Part shown: one piece after another, positions 26,022 to 35,140 of the stretch
How the letters are laid out: every line of letters starts with the position of its first letter
Position numbering within the stretch: position 1 is the stretch's first letter
From: JAGXTF01 sp038317095
GTDB lineage: Bacteria; Bacteroidota; Bacteroidia; NS11-12g; UBA955
Assembly (NCBI GenBank): GCA_038317095.1
Contig: JBBQBB010000001.1
Coordinates: 1-64,000 of the forward strand
DNA: 64,000 bases
Direction: 5' to 3'
Notes under the pieces: generated by a model
Database searches by the model: none
What the model saw: only the letters and a program-made list of their open reading frames with translations
What the model was told of the DNA's origin: nothing
Made by a program: the position numbers and the translations under genes

Positions 26022-27683
26022 TTAGAATACTTGCAATTTCCTTACCAATTCTAAATCACCTATGGTAATTCGGAACAAATACAAACCGGGGCTCAATGTG
26101 TTTGTATAAAATTGCTGTCCGTTAGGGGCAATTTCAGATATTGCTTGGTACAATGATTTACCTGCCAAATCCGTAATTTCATATTTAAAAGGTTTCGACG
26201 GCAATCCCGAAATGTAGACAATCTCACCGGATTGCACAGGATTTGGGTGCAAGGAAAAGGCGCTTAAACCCGCATTTTTCACCGCATATTTCTGGTCGTT
26301 CAAACTGCACCATGCATTCATATTTTGCCATACTTTGTAGAGATTTAAGCGCCCTTCTGTAGCGCATTTACCTGCCAAACTTGGCAATATATCTGTTCCC
26401 TTTAAAACCCATTGACTGAGTAGCGACAAGGCTGAATCGTTGTCCTTTTTTTGCAATTTTAAAAATGTATCACACGCATTGTTGTAAACAAAAGCAATGG
26501 CACCGGTAACCATGGGGGTAGAAAAGGAAGTTCCACTTTGGGTAGAATAAGGAGGATTTGCACCAGCATCCCTGCGCTGGCGGGTGGTAAATATATTTTG
26601 CCCTGGGGCGGCTAAATCAATTTGGGTAGGGCTATAACCCGATGGTACCCTTACATCATTGTTGTTGGTGTAAGAAACTGTAATTAAATATTTACTAGGA
26701 CAGGAAGTAGGGATATCGCCGACAGCATCCACATCATTATCCGCATCAGAGGTTGCGCCAGCAGAAAGTATACCTACAGCCCCCATTGAATCATAAAAAG
26801 CACACCAAATGGGTGCATCTTTGGCAAACAATTTATCTATGCCTAGCGAAAAATTGGCTACCACAATATTGGCCCCTTTTTTTCCATTGCTACTTATGTA
26901 TAATTTTTTCTGTTGTATGGCATAAATCATACATTTTACAACCGCAATTTCTCCATCTAAACCAATGGTAGAGTAACAGAGTAGAGGCATTATTTTGGCA
27001 TTGTAACTTAAACCTGCAATGCCAATTCCGTTGTCTGTAACAGCAGCCATCACACCTGCGGTGGCTGTTCCATGCCCTTGTCCAATAGATTGAGAAGTAA
27101 CCACCCTACAGTTGCTGTCTCCACCATTCCATCCGTAATAATCATCTTTATACCCATTGCTGTCATCGTCTATTCCATTCCAAGGTATTTCACTGTGGTT
27201 TCGCCAAATATTCTTGGTTATATCTGGATGCAATGTATCCAATCCATCGTCAAATTGGGCAATCACCAAAGTATCTCCAAAACCAGAAACGCCCTTTCCG
27301 CGTGCATGATCCCAGGCATCATAAGCTTGTATAATATTTAAATAATTTTGGGAACCAATGAACGGATCTGCTGGCGAAAATCTGCGGTCAACCGCATGTG
27401 TTTTTTGCGAAACCAAGCAACCATTGGTTCTATTTAATATATCCAAAGCCCACTTGGAATCCATGTAGAAAGGCAATTGAACTGAGTAAAGTTGATACTC
27501 TTTGTCTACACAGGTAAGGTTTTTAAATGCAAGTGGTATTGCTTTTCCAAATTGCGCCATTCCTACTTCTGGGGCAATTCTTATCATAAATGTTTGGTTA
27601 TTTTCATTGGTTTGTGCAAACAATGGGCCTGTAAACAAAAGATAAAAAACAAATCCAAGGTTATGTAAAACTATTTTAAACAT
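26022..27683 (-). CDS. Secreted subtilisin-like serine protease with T9SS sorting domain
   Basis: A 553-residue S8 protease. A signal peptide covers residues 1-24 (ends LFAQ). The catalytic triad is visible: Asp145 in QFDDGLD (second Asp replaces the usual Ser/Thr), His204 in GHGTATAG (the second His of the usual GHGTH is Ala) and Ser386 in GTSFSTPMV, with the oxyanion Asn277 in ANFSLG. About residues 25-105 look like a propeptide. The C-terminal 75 residues are a type A sorting domain (LHPNPVQSGEIVYIS, LSPGLYLFRITIG), directing export by T9SS. It is the first gene of the operon with the tandem-caspase protein; proteolytic activation of one protease by the other is a plausible link but unproven. 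Confidence 0.93.
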   Translation of the reverse strand: MFKIVLHNLGFVFYLLFTGPLFAQTNENNQTFMIRIAPEVGMAQFGKAIPLAFKNLTCVDKEYQLYSVQLPFYMDSKWALDILNRTNGCLVSQKTHAVDRRFSPADPFIGSQNYLNIIQAYDAWDHARGKGVSGFGDTLVIAQFDDGLDTLHPDITKNIWRNHSEIPWNGIDDDSNGYKDDYYGWNGGDSNCRVVTSQSIGQGHGTATAGVMAAVTDNGIGIAGLSYNAKIMPLLCYSTIGLDGEIAVVKCMIYAIQQKKLYISSNGKKGANIVVANFSLGIDKLFAKDAPIWCAFYDSMGAVGILSAGATSDADNDVDAVGDIPTSCPSKYLITVSYTNNNDVRVPSGYSPTQIDLAAPGQNIFTTRQRRDAGANPPYSTQSGTSFSTPMVTGAIAFVYNNACDTFLKLQKKDNDSALSLLSQWVLKGTDILPSLAGKCATEGRLNLYKVWQNMNAWCSLNDQKYAVKNAGLSAFSLHPNPVQSGEIVYISGLPSKPFKYEITDLAGKSLYQAISEIAPNGQQFYTNTLSPGLYLFRITIGDLELVRKLQVF

Positions 27684-27703
27684 TGTCTATGGCGAATTTA
27701 CAA

Positions 27704-27729
27704 AGAAAAACCCGACTTAAAAGCCGGGT
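27704..27729 (-). terminator. Intrinsic terminator of the TPR gene
   Basis: On the minus strand ACCCGGCTT and AAGTCGGGT pair around two bases, followed by TTTTTCTTTG. It lies 20 bases past the stop at 27751 and before the subtilase start. Confidence 0.8.
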
Positions 27730-27750
27730 CTTTGTTTTATGACATTTAAA

Positions 27751-29508
27751 TTATTTTCTTAGTGGTGCTCTTTTTTTTCCAATACCCGCCACAAATTTTT
27801 CAGTTTCAGCTATTTGTGTTTTTACAGCACTATCATCTGGCACCAATTCTAATACTTTTTTATAGTATTCAATGGCTTGGTTATACAATGCTTTGCTCCC
27901 AGCATATCCCGCTGCTTTATCTTCAGGTGACACGTACAACTTTGATGCTTTGTTATAGGTATAATATCCCATATCGCGGTAAGCATATTCTATGTCGCGT
28001 TTGTATTTTATTTTATCATCGGCGGTCATGTGTTTAAACCAATCTAAATAAGCAATCGATAAATTTCCTGTAGAATCTTTGGCATCTAATTTTCTCCAGT
28101 TTTGTGCAATATAATAGTATCCGCGGGTATAGGTTGTATCTCTGCCAATGATTTCTTTAAAAGTAGCAATGGCATCAGAATAACGGCCCAACTGTGTCAT
28201 GCATTGGGCTTTGTAATACATATCTTTAGAATACAATTTGCCCACTTTTGTTTCTTTTAATTCAATAATTTTAAGTGCTTCGGTGTAATTGCCTGATTTG
28301 TAAAACAAATCAAAACCGATATCGTACCAAGCAGCGTTTGTATTGGCTGTATCCGACAAGGCCTTACTCATTAAGCCAAAGCTCGCCGCTTTAGACCCGG
28401 TGCGGAACAACAAAATGGATTTATAGTACATCTCAGCGGCACTTAATCCGCGGTTTCTAGGTTTAACATGCTTCTCTTCATATTTCTCAAAATAACCCAA
28501 ACCGTTCTGGTTTAAAGCGCTAGATGTATCATTTTTTTGCACGATTGCATATGCCAAAACACCCCAAATGTTTGGATATTCTTTTTCTCCTTGCAATTTT
28601 AATCCTTCTTTTATGCATTCATCATATTCTTGGTTGACGAACAAACTTTGCACAAACATGCGGCGGGCACTTAAGTTATTGTTGCGTTTCAAATATTCGC
28701 GGTAAAACATTACTGCGGAATCACGAAATAATTTCTTTTGATTTAATTTGGTCTCTACACTGCCCATGTCTGCAAATAGTTCAGCCTTTTGGCGGTAAGC
28801 TGGCGCAAAATCAACATCCAAAGCAATCGCTTGATTGATACGTTCCATGGCGGTTTCAAAGTTTTTGGCTTTTTGGTAAACAAGCGCTTCTCTCAATCTA
28901 GGCAGCGGGTCTTTTGCATTTTTTGAGGAAGAAATTTGGTATTGCTCCACTGCCCTGCCCAAATCCATTGGACTGATTATGGCATATGCGTCTCCTATTA
29001 AAAGTTGTACTTCATTGTCTTCTAAATTATCGGCACTGTTTAAATACTCTAAGGCTTTTGTAGCATAAGAAACCAACCGGATTCTAGAACCTTCAGTAAC
29101 CATCAAGTATGCTCTTGCCACTTCTTTGTAAGCCAATAATTTTGACTTTTTCTTCGTTTTTAATGCGATTGCAAATAACAATTCTGCCTCTGCCACTTTA
29201 CCTTGGCGCAATAAAAGATGGCCTTTGCCCACATTGGTTAAAGTAAATTTAGGACTATTTAACAATCCCTTGTCAAAAATGGCTGCCGCGGCAAGCGTAT
29301 CGCCTCTTTGCAAATCATTTATTCCACCATAGTAATATGCATCCCCTACTTTTGGCTTTGCAGAAATTAAATTGTTGAAAACATTTCCAGCGTCTTCATA
29401 TTGCTCGTTGCGGGTTAGACGTCGTCCTTCATTTACATTCTGGGCTGAAAGCGAGCTGGTGAAAACCAGTCCCAGCATTAAGGGTACTATATATAGGGTC
29501 TTTTTCAT
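27751..29508 (-). CDS. Periplasmic TPR repeat protein
   Basis: A 585-residue protein with a signal peptide (residues 1-22, ending SLSAQ) and tetratricopeptide repeats along most of its length (AYYYGGINDLQRGDTLAAAA, AYRQKAELFADMGSVE, MYYKAQCMTQLGRYSDAIAT, GSKALYNQAIEYYKKVLELV). The C-terminus is very basic (GKKRAPLRK). Such proteins act as protein-interaction scaffolds. It follows a small membrane protein gene and a phosphate-binding-type lipoprotein gene on the same strand with a 65-base gap, an order often seen in Bacteroidota near TonB/ExbB systems, though no ExbB or TonB is present here. Confidence 0.9.
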   Translation of the reverse strand: MKKTLYIVPLMLGLVFTSSLSAQNVNEGRRLTRNEQYEDAGNVFNNLISAKPKVGDAYYYGGINDLQRGDTLAAAAIFDKGLLNSPKFTLTNVGKGHLLLRQGKVAEAELLFAIALKTKKKSKLLAYKEVARAYLMVTEGSRIRLVSYATKALEYLNSADNLEDNEVQLLIGDAYAIISPMDLGRAVEQYQISSSKNAKDPLPRLREALVYQKAKNFETAMERINQAIALDVDFAPAYRQKAELFADMGSVETKLNQKKLFRDSAVMFYREYLKRNNNLSARRMFVQSLFVNQEYDECIKEGLKLQGEKEYPNIWGVLAYAIVQKNDTSSALNQNGLGYFEKYEEKHVKPRNRGLSAAEMYYKSILLFRTGSKAASFGLMSKALSDTANTNAAWYDIGFDLFYKSGNYTEALKIIELKETKVGKLYSKDMYYKAQCMTQLGRYSDAIATFKEIIGRDTTYTRGYYYIAQNWRKLDAKDSTGNLSIAYLDWFKHMTADDKIKYKRDIEYAYRDMGYYTYNKASKLYVSPEDKAAGYAGSKALYNQAIEYYKKVLELVPDDSAVKTQIAETEKFVAGIGKKRAPLRK

Positions 29509-29573
29509 TTTTTGTGCAAAAAAACTATTTATTTCTTTAACTAAGGTTACTAAATCAAAAATTATTCCAATCC

Positions 29574-30485
29574 TTACTCAGATTCAATAAAAATGGTTCT
29601 TCCATAATCGTGGGCTGGAATCAATCCACTTCTTTTTATAAGTATTTGGCCTGGTTGGCTCGCCACAAATGAAATAAAACCCTTCGCTAATCCATTGTAT
29701 CCTTGCAAATCGTGCATATACACTGTTTGTACAAATGGATATAGCTTGGCCTTAATTTGTGATTGAAATGGCAAATAAAATAGCTTATCCTTAACATTCT
29801 CAACCTTTAATACTTTAACCATACTGGCCAAATTAGCACTTTGTGCATCTGTTCTGTCAGATATCCAATTTAATCCTACAAAACCAATGGCATTGGGGTG
29901 GCTCGAAACGTAATCAATCAATTGTTTAGGGTTGTTGAAGGAGCCTAGGTTGGCCGCTTCAATTTTACCCTTTAAAAACACTTTTGCCAAATATTCATAG
30001 TTTGAACCGCAGGCCCCATCAAATAGAGTGGTTATGGGTTCAGAATTGGGCCACACCTGCATTTTCCCAGCCAATATCTGTTTAAGCATAGCTTGGGTTA
30101 TTGAATCTATGCGGTTGGATTTATGGCAAATGACGGCGATGGATGTTTCTGCAATTTTTTCTGAACGCACCAAAATATCTCTCCTTTCTAGGTTTTCTTT
30201 TTCGGATTTTGTAAAATCGCGATTCATAACCACAAAACGCATTGAATCTTGTTGCAATTGTCGAAGAAGTGCAATTTCGCATAAAAACTTAGGGCGAATT
30301 TTAGCTTTGGGATAATCTTGGTGAAAATAATCAAGCTCTTCGGTTATCAAAAAAGAATCCCCTTGGTCAACACCTATAACAATGTTTCCAGCCGTCGGCA
30401 CATCCTTCCCTTTAGAAGAATAATCGAAATTTTGGCAGGAAATTGCCATTATGGCAAAAAGTGAAATTAACTTACTTACTTTCAT
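29574..30485 (-). CDS. PstS-like substrate-binding lipoprotein
   Basis: A 303-residue lipoprotein. The ATG at 30485 is chosen because it begins a lipoprotein signal (MKVSKLISLFAIMAISC, Cys17); an upstream ATG at 30545 lies deep in the neighbour. The body matches the phosphate-ABC binding-protein fold: NIVIGVDQGDSF replaces the usual start, RFVVMNRDFTKSE, HKSNRIDSITQAMLKQILAGK, YVSSHPNAIGFVGLNWISD. The phosphate-contact loop is not obviously conserved, so the ligand may differ. No Pst permease or ATPase genes are near, which argues against a classical uptake system. It overlaps the small membrane gene by 14 bases and precedes the TPR gene. Confidence 0.82.
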   Translation of the reverse strand: MKVSKLISLFAIMAISCQNFDYSSKGKDVPTAGNIVIGVDQGDSFLITEELDYFHQDYPKAKIRPKFLCEIALLRQLQQDSMRFVVMNRDFTKSEKENLERRDILVRSEKIAETSIAVICHKSNRIDSITQAMLKQILAGKMQVWPNSEPITTLFDGACGSNYEYLAKVFLKGKIEAANLGSFNNPKQLIDYVSSHPNAIGFVGLNWISDRTDAQSANLASMVKVLKVENVKDKLFYLPFQSQIKAKLYPFVQTVYMHDLQGYNGLAKGFISFVASQPGQILIKRSGLIPAHDYGRTIFIESE

Positions 30486-30684
30486 CTGTTTTTTTTCTTT
30501 TGAACAACATGTAACCATTGAATGCGCGAAAAGAGGCCCAAGCAATTAAAACCCAAAAAACAATTTCACGGTAAACTGGATCTAAACTGACCAGTGAACC
30601 AGGCCTGATTTTAAAAATAATGGCAATGCCGAAAAACAATAAGGAAGTTATAAAATAATACCAATGGCCTGCTTTGAAATTCAT
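30472..30684 (-). CDS. Small two-helix membrane protein
   Basis: A 70-residue protein with two hydrophobic segments (YYFITSLLFFGIAIIFKI, about 8-25, and IVFWVLIAWASFRAFNGYML, about 41-60), separated by a short loop containing RPGSLVSLDP, and a basic tail (FKRKKTDESK). No catalytic motif is seen. Its 3' end overlaps the start of the PstS-like gene by 14 bases, indicating translational coupling, so it probably works with that lipoprotein in the inner membrane. Family not recognised. Confidence 0.75.
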   Translation of the reverse strand: MNFKAGHWYYFITSLLFFGIAIIFKIRPGSLVSLDPVYREIVFWVLIAWASFRAFNGYMLFKRKKTDESK

Positions 30685-30703
30685 TTATGTGCAAATTAAA
30701 AAC

Positions 30704-30731
30704 AAAAAACCCCCTGATTTGAGTCAAGGGG
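30704..30731 (-). terminator. Intrinsic terminator of the sialidase-like gene
   Basis: On the minus strand CCCCTTGA and TCAGGGGG pair around six bases, followed by TTTTTTG. It lies about 20 bases past the stop at 30754. Confidence 0.85.
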
Positions 30732-30753
30732 TTTAAAAATCTCTTTTAAAATC

Positions 30754-32703
30754 TTATTTAATGATCATGGTTTTGCTTACGGTGCTTCCGCCAGCAGTTA
30801 AAGTGTAAGTATAAATACCTGCAGACAAGCCTGCACCGTCTATTTCCAAAACGTGGTTGCCGCGCATCAAACCTGCACTCATTTGATGGTAAACCTCGGT
30901 GCCGGCCATGTTATGGACAGATACAGCTACATCGCCGGGGCGTGTTAAATAAACAAGCACATTGGTTTTTCCATGGAAAGGATTTGGATAGTTTTGGTTA
31001 ACAACCATTACCTCGCCTGTATTTGGTTTGTCTATACCCAATCCCCAAAGCATACCGATAGAATTGTTTAAAATTTCTGAAACCGGAATGGCTGAATATT
31101 TAATTACATTCAAAACAACATCGTGGTTTCCCGCAGATGCGAAGTTGTTTTGCAAATTGGTACCTGGTATTTCGTCTGACTGCCAAGCAACATGTAAAAA
31201 CCCATTGGCTTTTCGAGCAACAGTTCCAAAATCATCTTCACGCAAAATAGATTGTGTGATATTTTGTGAAGTGGCCCAACTTCCGCCGCCATTGGTAGAA
31301 TAAACAATACCCAAATCGCGGTAATTGGCTCCTAGGTCTGAAATGTCTTGTTCAATGGGCACAGAGAATATACAGTATATATTGCCGTTGTTGTCTATAG
31401 AAGCATTGGGTTGACGCATGCAGCTGGTTGTTCCTAAACGTGCAACTGTACCCACTCCGCCTGGTATTCCTGTGGCTACAAGGCTAGAATACGTAGCCTG
31501 TTCCATAGCGTTAATATTGTCTCCAGATCTGTCAAATGCGGCACCTGATGCAATTAACTTAGTGCTGTCTGTTGCTTCATTCCAATATTGAAGACCTTGT
31601 AACCCTGGATAAAAGCTGTAGCCGGCAGTATTGGTATCTGTATCAATTACCCTTGCTAAACCCCAGAATACGTGCATGTTGTTGTTTTTATCCAATATCA
31701 CGTCCGCCGTACCATCATTGGTAAATGGAGTATCCAACATCAACTTTTTATCATTGTAAGGTGCGTACTTAAAGGTATCTACAATGATTCGTTGAAAGGT
31801 AGTTCCAAAATCAGTACTTTTCCAAGCAATCACACCTTGTAATAAGTCAACATTTACAATTGCAACTGTTTTTCCTCGCACATCAATTGCATACTGGTCG
31901 CCACCGCCATTGTTGGTGAGGGTGCTGTCATAACCAGGAAGCATTATATGTTGAATATCCCATGTAGTACCTGCATCCAAACTGCGGCTGTAAACCATAG
32001 GCGCAAAAATACCCTTTCTGGTTGGCGCCCGTTTTTCACCAGCAACCGCAGAATCCGTATAGGAATAGACCATATGAATAGTGTCGCCAGAATTTGCCAT
32101 GCGAGCCCAAATGGGCTTGTAACCTAAAGTTGCTTCAGACAAACCACTTAAAAAAACAGGATTGCCAGGTTTGCTACCCGGGCTTGCAGATTTACTCATA
32201 AAAAAACCACCTACCGTAGCATCATGGCCAACCACAAATTCATTGCCATTAGACAAACGACCGATACTAGGCCATCCTGTCCGTTGGGTGCCCTCACAAC
32301 GGTTACTATCGGGTGCTCCCCAAGTACCAGCGGCATTTCTAAAATTGTAACCTGTACCTCGCTGTGGAAAATTGGTTGTTGCATTTGGTGAAGTAGTATA
32401 AACCGCAGAAACAGAACCATCTGGATTTAAAATAAGCCTATGCGGCATGCAATAGTTGGTTTGTAGGTCATAGTATGTAGAGCCAATTCTTATTTGTGCC
32501 GAATAATTTAAAGCACCACGTCTAACTAACGTTTTTGTTGGTGAACCGGTAAAAAGAACATTGGTTCCAGAAATATCTGCGGCAACTTTAGGTACTATAG
32601 GCATTGCCGGCACCGCTGGAATGCTTAGAGTATTTAACTGTGCATGCACATAACTACCCCCAAATATGCATAACGTAAAAAACAAAGTGTAATATTTTTT
32701 CAT
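30754..32703 (-). CDS. Secreted sialidase-like (BNR/propeller) protein with T9SS sorting domain
   Basis: A 649-residue secreted protein. The ATG at 32703 gives a clean signal peptide (MKKYYTLFFTLCIFGGSYVHA); a start at 32763 adds 20 residues that do not. The central 450 residues resemble exo-alpha-sialidase or BNR-type beta-propellers: repeated S-x-D-x-G-x-T-W-like turns (SRSLDAGTTWDIQ, STDFGTTFQRI, STNGGGSWATSQ). The catalytic Arg triad, Glu and Tyr of true sialidases are not clearly present, so glycosidase activity is doubtful. The C-terminal 80 residues form a type A sorting domain (NQNYPNPFHGKTNVLVYL, LSAGIYTYTLTAGG). It has its own terminator and no obvious partner gene. Confidence 0.85.
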   Translation of the reverse strand: MKKYYTLFFTLCIFGGSYVHAQLNTLSIPAVPAMPIVPKVAADISGTNVLFTGSPTKTLVRRGALNYSAQIRIGSTYYDLQTNYCMPHRLILNPDGSVSAVYTTSPNATTNFPQRGTGYNFRNAAGTWGAPDSNRCEGTQRTGWPSIGRLSNGNEFVVGHDATVGGFFMSKSASPGSKPGNPVFLSGLSEATLGYKPIWARMANSGDTIHMVYSYTDSAVAGEKRAPTRKGIFAPMVYSRSLDAGTTWDIQHIMLPGYDSTLTNNGGGDQYAIDVRGKTVAIVNVDLLQGVIAWKSTDFGTTFQRIIVDTFKYAPYNDKKLMLDTPFTNDGTADVILDKNNNMHVFWGLARVIDTDTNTAGYSFYPGLQGLQYWNEATDSTKLIASGAAFDRSGDNINAMEQATYSSLVATGIPGGVGTVARLGTTSCMRQPNASIDNNGNIYCIFSVPIEQDISDLGANYRDLGIVYSTNGGGSWATSQNITQSILREDDFGTVARKANGFLHVAWQSDEIPGTNLQNNFASAGNHDVVLNVIKYSAIPVSEILNNSIGMLWGLGIDKPNTGEVMVVNQNYPNPFHGKTNVLVYLTRPGDVAVSVHNMAGTEVYHQMSAGLMRGNHVLEIDGAGLSAGIYTYTLTAGGSTVSKTMIIK

Positions 32704-32773
32704 ACTTTTTATATTTAACTGCGAAATAAAGGAATTATTAACAAAAACGCCTACTTTCTTCATAAGGTTTCTG

Positions 32774-33793
32774 TCACTTTTTTAAAATTCTTACAACCAT
32801 TTCAATCAACAATTGGCCATCTTCTGCGCCACCTCTATGCACACCCTTCAATTTTAGATCCAATAATTTTAACTCATTGAATACTTTTTCCATATCTGCA
32901 ACCTGAAAGTTTTTGGCCGCCAATGTATAATCGCCAACGAAAAACTTGTTTACCCCTATGGCCGCTGCAATATCTGTGTCGCTTTTAGCGTTTGCAAAAT
33001 GTACTTGCATTACTTTGGTAAAAAACTTGTACAGCATGGCAATGATGGGGAAGTAATCATTGGTTTCTAAATCAATGGCCATTTGATTCGCAATTTGAAC
33101 AGATTTGTTGAAATTGCGCTGCCCAAGTGCCTTTTGAAATTCAAAAACACTGTATTTTCGGCTGTTTCCTACATTGGCCTCCACATGGCTGGCTTTTATA
33201 AAATCCTCCTTAACAGCTATGAATAATTTCTCCAGTTCGTTGTTGATACTGCTTAAATCGTCGCCCACAAAATCTACCAAAAGCTCAATGGCAACAGCAT
33301 CCATGCTGCGGCCTTTTAATTTAACTTGTTCAGAAATCCAGGTTTTAATTTGATAATCGCGCAATTTTTCGGAAAGAAGTACTTCGTACTTCGAAATCAA
33401 CTTAGCCACTTTGCTTCGCATATCCAATTTGCCATTTTTATGGCAGAAAACCAACACTGTAGATTCCAAAGGCTGGGTTAGGTAGGCTTCTAGCTTGTCC
33501 CAATCTTTTAGTTCCTTGGCTTCCTTTACCAGAATTACTTGGTACTTAGACATCATAGGATAACGCCTTGCCATAGATACCAAATCATTCATTTTAACCT
33601 CTTTCCCATAAACGGTACTTTGGTTAAAACTTCTTTCCGCTTCGGGTAAAATCGATTCTTCAAGCTGCTTGCAAATAGCATCGATAAAATAAGGCTCGTC
33701 GCCATGCAATAAATAAATTGGTGAAAATTCGCCAGATTTTATCTTTTTTTGCAGTGCCGAGTAGCTGCTAGAAGTGTCTGCAGTTTTTGCCAT
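32774..33793 (-). CDS. holA: DNA polymerase III subunit delta
   Basis: The clamp-loader subunit that opens the sliding clamp. Its 339 residues match the family length, with the HolA N-terminal domain (SPIYLLHGDEPYFIDAICK at about 23-41), a RYPMMSKYQVILVKEAKEL segment and the C-terminal helical collar domain (FEFQKALGQRNFNKSVQIANQ). It is divergent from the small nuclease-fold gene with 11 bases between the starts, an arrangement I recall from other Bacteroidota. Confidence 0.93.
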   Translation of the reverse strand: MAKTADTSSSYSALQKKIKSGEFSPIYLLHGDEPYFIDAICKQLEESILPEAERSFNQSTVYGKEVKMNDLVSMARRYPMMSKYQVILVKEAKELKDWDKLEAYLTQPLESTVLVFCHKNGKLDMRSKVAKLISKYEVLLSEKLRDYQIKTWISEQVKLKGRSMDAVAIELLVDFVGDDLSSINNELEKLFIAVKEDFIKASHVEANVGNSRKYSVFEFQKALGQRNFNKSVQIANQMAIDLETNDYFPIIAMLYKFFTKVMQVHFANAKSDTDIAAAIGVNKFFVGDYTLAAKNFQVADMEKVFNELKLLDLKLKGVHRGGAEDGQLLIEMVVRILKK

Positions 33794-33804
33794 AAACGTT
33801 TTTT

Positions 33805-34245
33805 ATGCCCATTCAAAAATTAAATTTTCCAGAATATTCTTTCGACATCCGAATTGAGGGACAAAAAAAACTTATTTTTGATAAAGTAAGAAAAAAATTT
33901 ATCCCCCTAACCCCAGAAGAGTGGGTTCGCCAAAATGCCGTTGAATTTTTAAAAGACAAATTGCAAGTTAAACCATCAAACATTGCCGTAGAAAGAGAAT
34001 TAAAATTCAACACACGCAAAAAGAGATTTGATATTTTGGTTTTTAGCAGCGGTGTGCAGCCACTTTGTATTGTAGAATGCAAAGCCCCTGATGTGGTTAT
34101 TGACAGCAATACCCTGCTGCAAGCTGCTGTGTACAACAAATCTTTCCATTGTCCATGGCTTTGGTTGACAAATGGAATAAACCATTACTGGTTAAAGTTT
34201 GAAAACGGAAATATTATGCCTGCATCGGAGCCTTTGCATTTTTAA
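33805..34245 (+). CDS. HsdR N-terminal-type PD-(D/E)xK protein
   Basis: A 146-residue protein corresponding to the isolated N-terminal domain of type I restriction R subunits. The nuclease-fold motif is visible as Asp76 (RFDILVF) and Glu91-Cys-Lys93 (CIVECKAPD), with Glu64 preceding. It stands beside holA, not beside any methyltransferase or specificity gene, and in Bacteroidota this small stand-alone form is widespread in that position, so a housekeeping nucleic-acid role is more likely than restriction. The actual activity is unknown. Its stop lies one base from the stop of the convergent lipoprotein gene. Confidence 0.85.
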   Translation: MPIQKLNFPEYSFDIRIEGQKKLIFDKVRKKFIPLTPEEWVRQNAVEFLKDKLQVKPSNIAVERELKFNTRKKRFDILVFSSGVQPLCIVECKAPDVVIDSNTLLQAAVYNKSFHCPWLWLTNGINHYWLKFENGNIMPASEPLHF

Positions 34246-34246
34246 T

Positions 34247-35080
34247 TTACCAAGCGTCAATTACATCTTCCAACAAATTGCCTTTTGTTTTATGGCTTGC
34301 TTTAAATACCATGTCGCACCTGGCATTGCCAAATGGATCCATATTTACTTTCCAAGTTTCACCTGTTTCATTTTTAACATTTAAGGTGCCGCTATTCCAA
34401 TGACTCAGGCAATCTGGATTTTTATCCACTTGAATATCTTGAATGCTAAAGAATTTTCCAAGTGTAGAAAAATCAAATCCCCCTTGAATGTGAAAACCTG
34501 TTTTATAGGCATTGAAATTCCCATCGGTATAATACGCCAAATAGGTAGCATTGGTATTTCTTAAAGTGTAAGTCTTGTCCTTTTGCGCTATAATTAAATT
34601 GCATTTTAGCAAGGCCGAATCTGAATTTATACCTAACAATGAAAAATAACCATAGGTAAATTCCCAACCTGCAGAAGTGAGCACCGCAAAACTATCTGAA
34701 ACAATGGATTGCCAATTCCCATTTACTGCATAACCATGGAAAGTATCAGAAACTTCGATGGTAAAACTCCCTTTTCTTTTGTATCCATCTTTGCAATAAA
34801 TACCTTTTCCAAAATCAATTCTATAAACAAAACCATTCCCATCCGTATTGGAAGAATCAAAGAGAAAAACGGAAGCTGTGGATGGCAAAAATTTACTGTC
34901 GTATGGCAATATAAAATGATGCACCAAATGAGAAAAAGAGGCAATCCTAAATATCATTTTTCCGCCCACAATAGAGGGCTCTAATTCTTGGGTTCTGTTT
35001 TTTTCGGTTTTACACGAAACCCACAAAACGGCAAATATGGCAAAAAGGGGTATTAAAAACTGCTTTCTCAAGACATGCAA
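34247..35080 (-). CDS. Lipoprotein of unknown function, paralogue of the next gene
   Basis: A 277-residue lipoprotein (signal ends LWVSC, Cys23). Its C-terminal 60 residues match those of the neighbouring gene: here LSHWNSGTLNVKN, WKVNMDPFGNARCDMVFKAS; there AKTFVAGIIEIKN, LKIDFDPYSNAACDRVAKAI. Further upstream both share a VYRIDFGKGIYCKDGYKRKG / IEYHINFGPLG...CGDGKYRSG block. The two genes therefore arose by duplication and diverged strongly. The family is not one I can name. The start codon comes just 7-14 bases after the terminator of the upstream paralogue, so expression may need read-through. Confidence 0.82.
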   Translation of the reverse strand: MHVLRKQFLIPLFAIFAVLWVSCKTEKNRTQELEPSIVGGKMIFRIASFSHLVHHFILPYDSKFLPSTASVFLFDSSNTDGNGFVYRIDFGKGIYCKDGYKRKGSFTIEVSDTFHGYAVNGNWQSIVSDSFAVLTSAGWEFTYGYFSLLGINSDSALLKCNLIIAQKDKTYTLRNTNATYLAYYTDGNFNAYKTGFHIQGGFDFSTLGKFFSIQDIQVDKNPDCLSHWNSGTLNVKNETGETWKVNMDPFGNARCDMVFKASHKTKGNLLEDVIDAW

Positions 35081-35086
35081 ATGTAT

Positions 35087-35116
35087 AAAAAAAGGGCCAA
35101 CCTGTGGAGTTGACCC
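35087..35116 (-). terminator. Intrinsic terminator between the paralogous lipoprotein genes
   Basis: On the minus strand GGGTCAAC and GTTGGCCC pair (one G-T) around seven bases, then a run of seven T. It lies 25 bases past the stop at 35141. Confidence 0.85.
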
Positions 35117-35140
35117 TTTTTAAAATCAAATAAATGTGTA

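Noticed and set aside
29574..30485. Complete high-affinity phosphate uptake system
   Set aside because: Only a binding-protein-like gene is present; no permease, ATPase or PhoU gene lies in the window.
33805..34245. Remnant of a type I restriction system
   Set aside because: Only the HsdR N-terminal domain type is present, intact and beside holA, with no methyltransferase, specificity subunit or helicase portion nearby.
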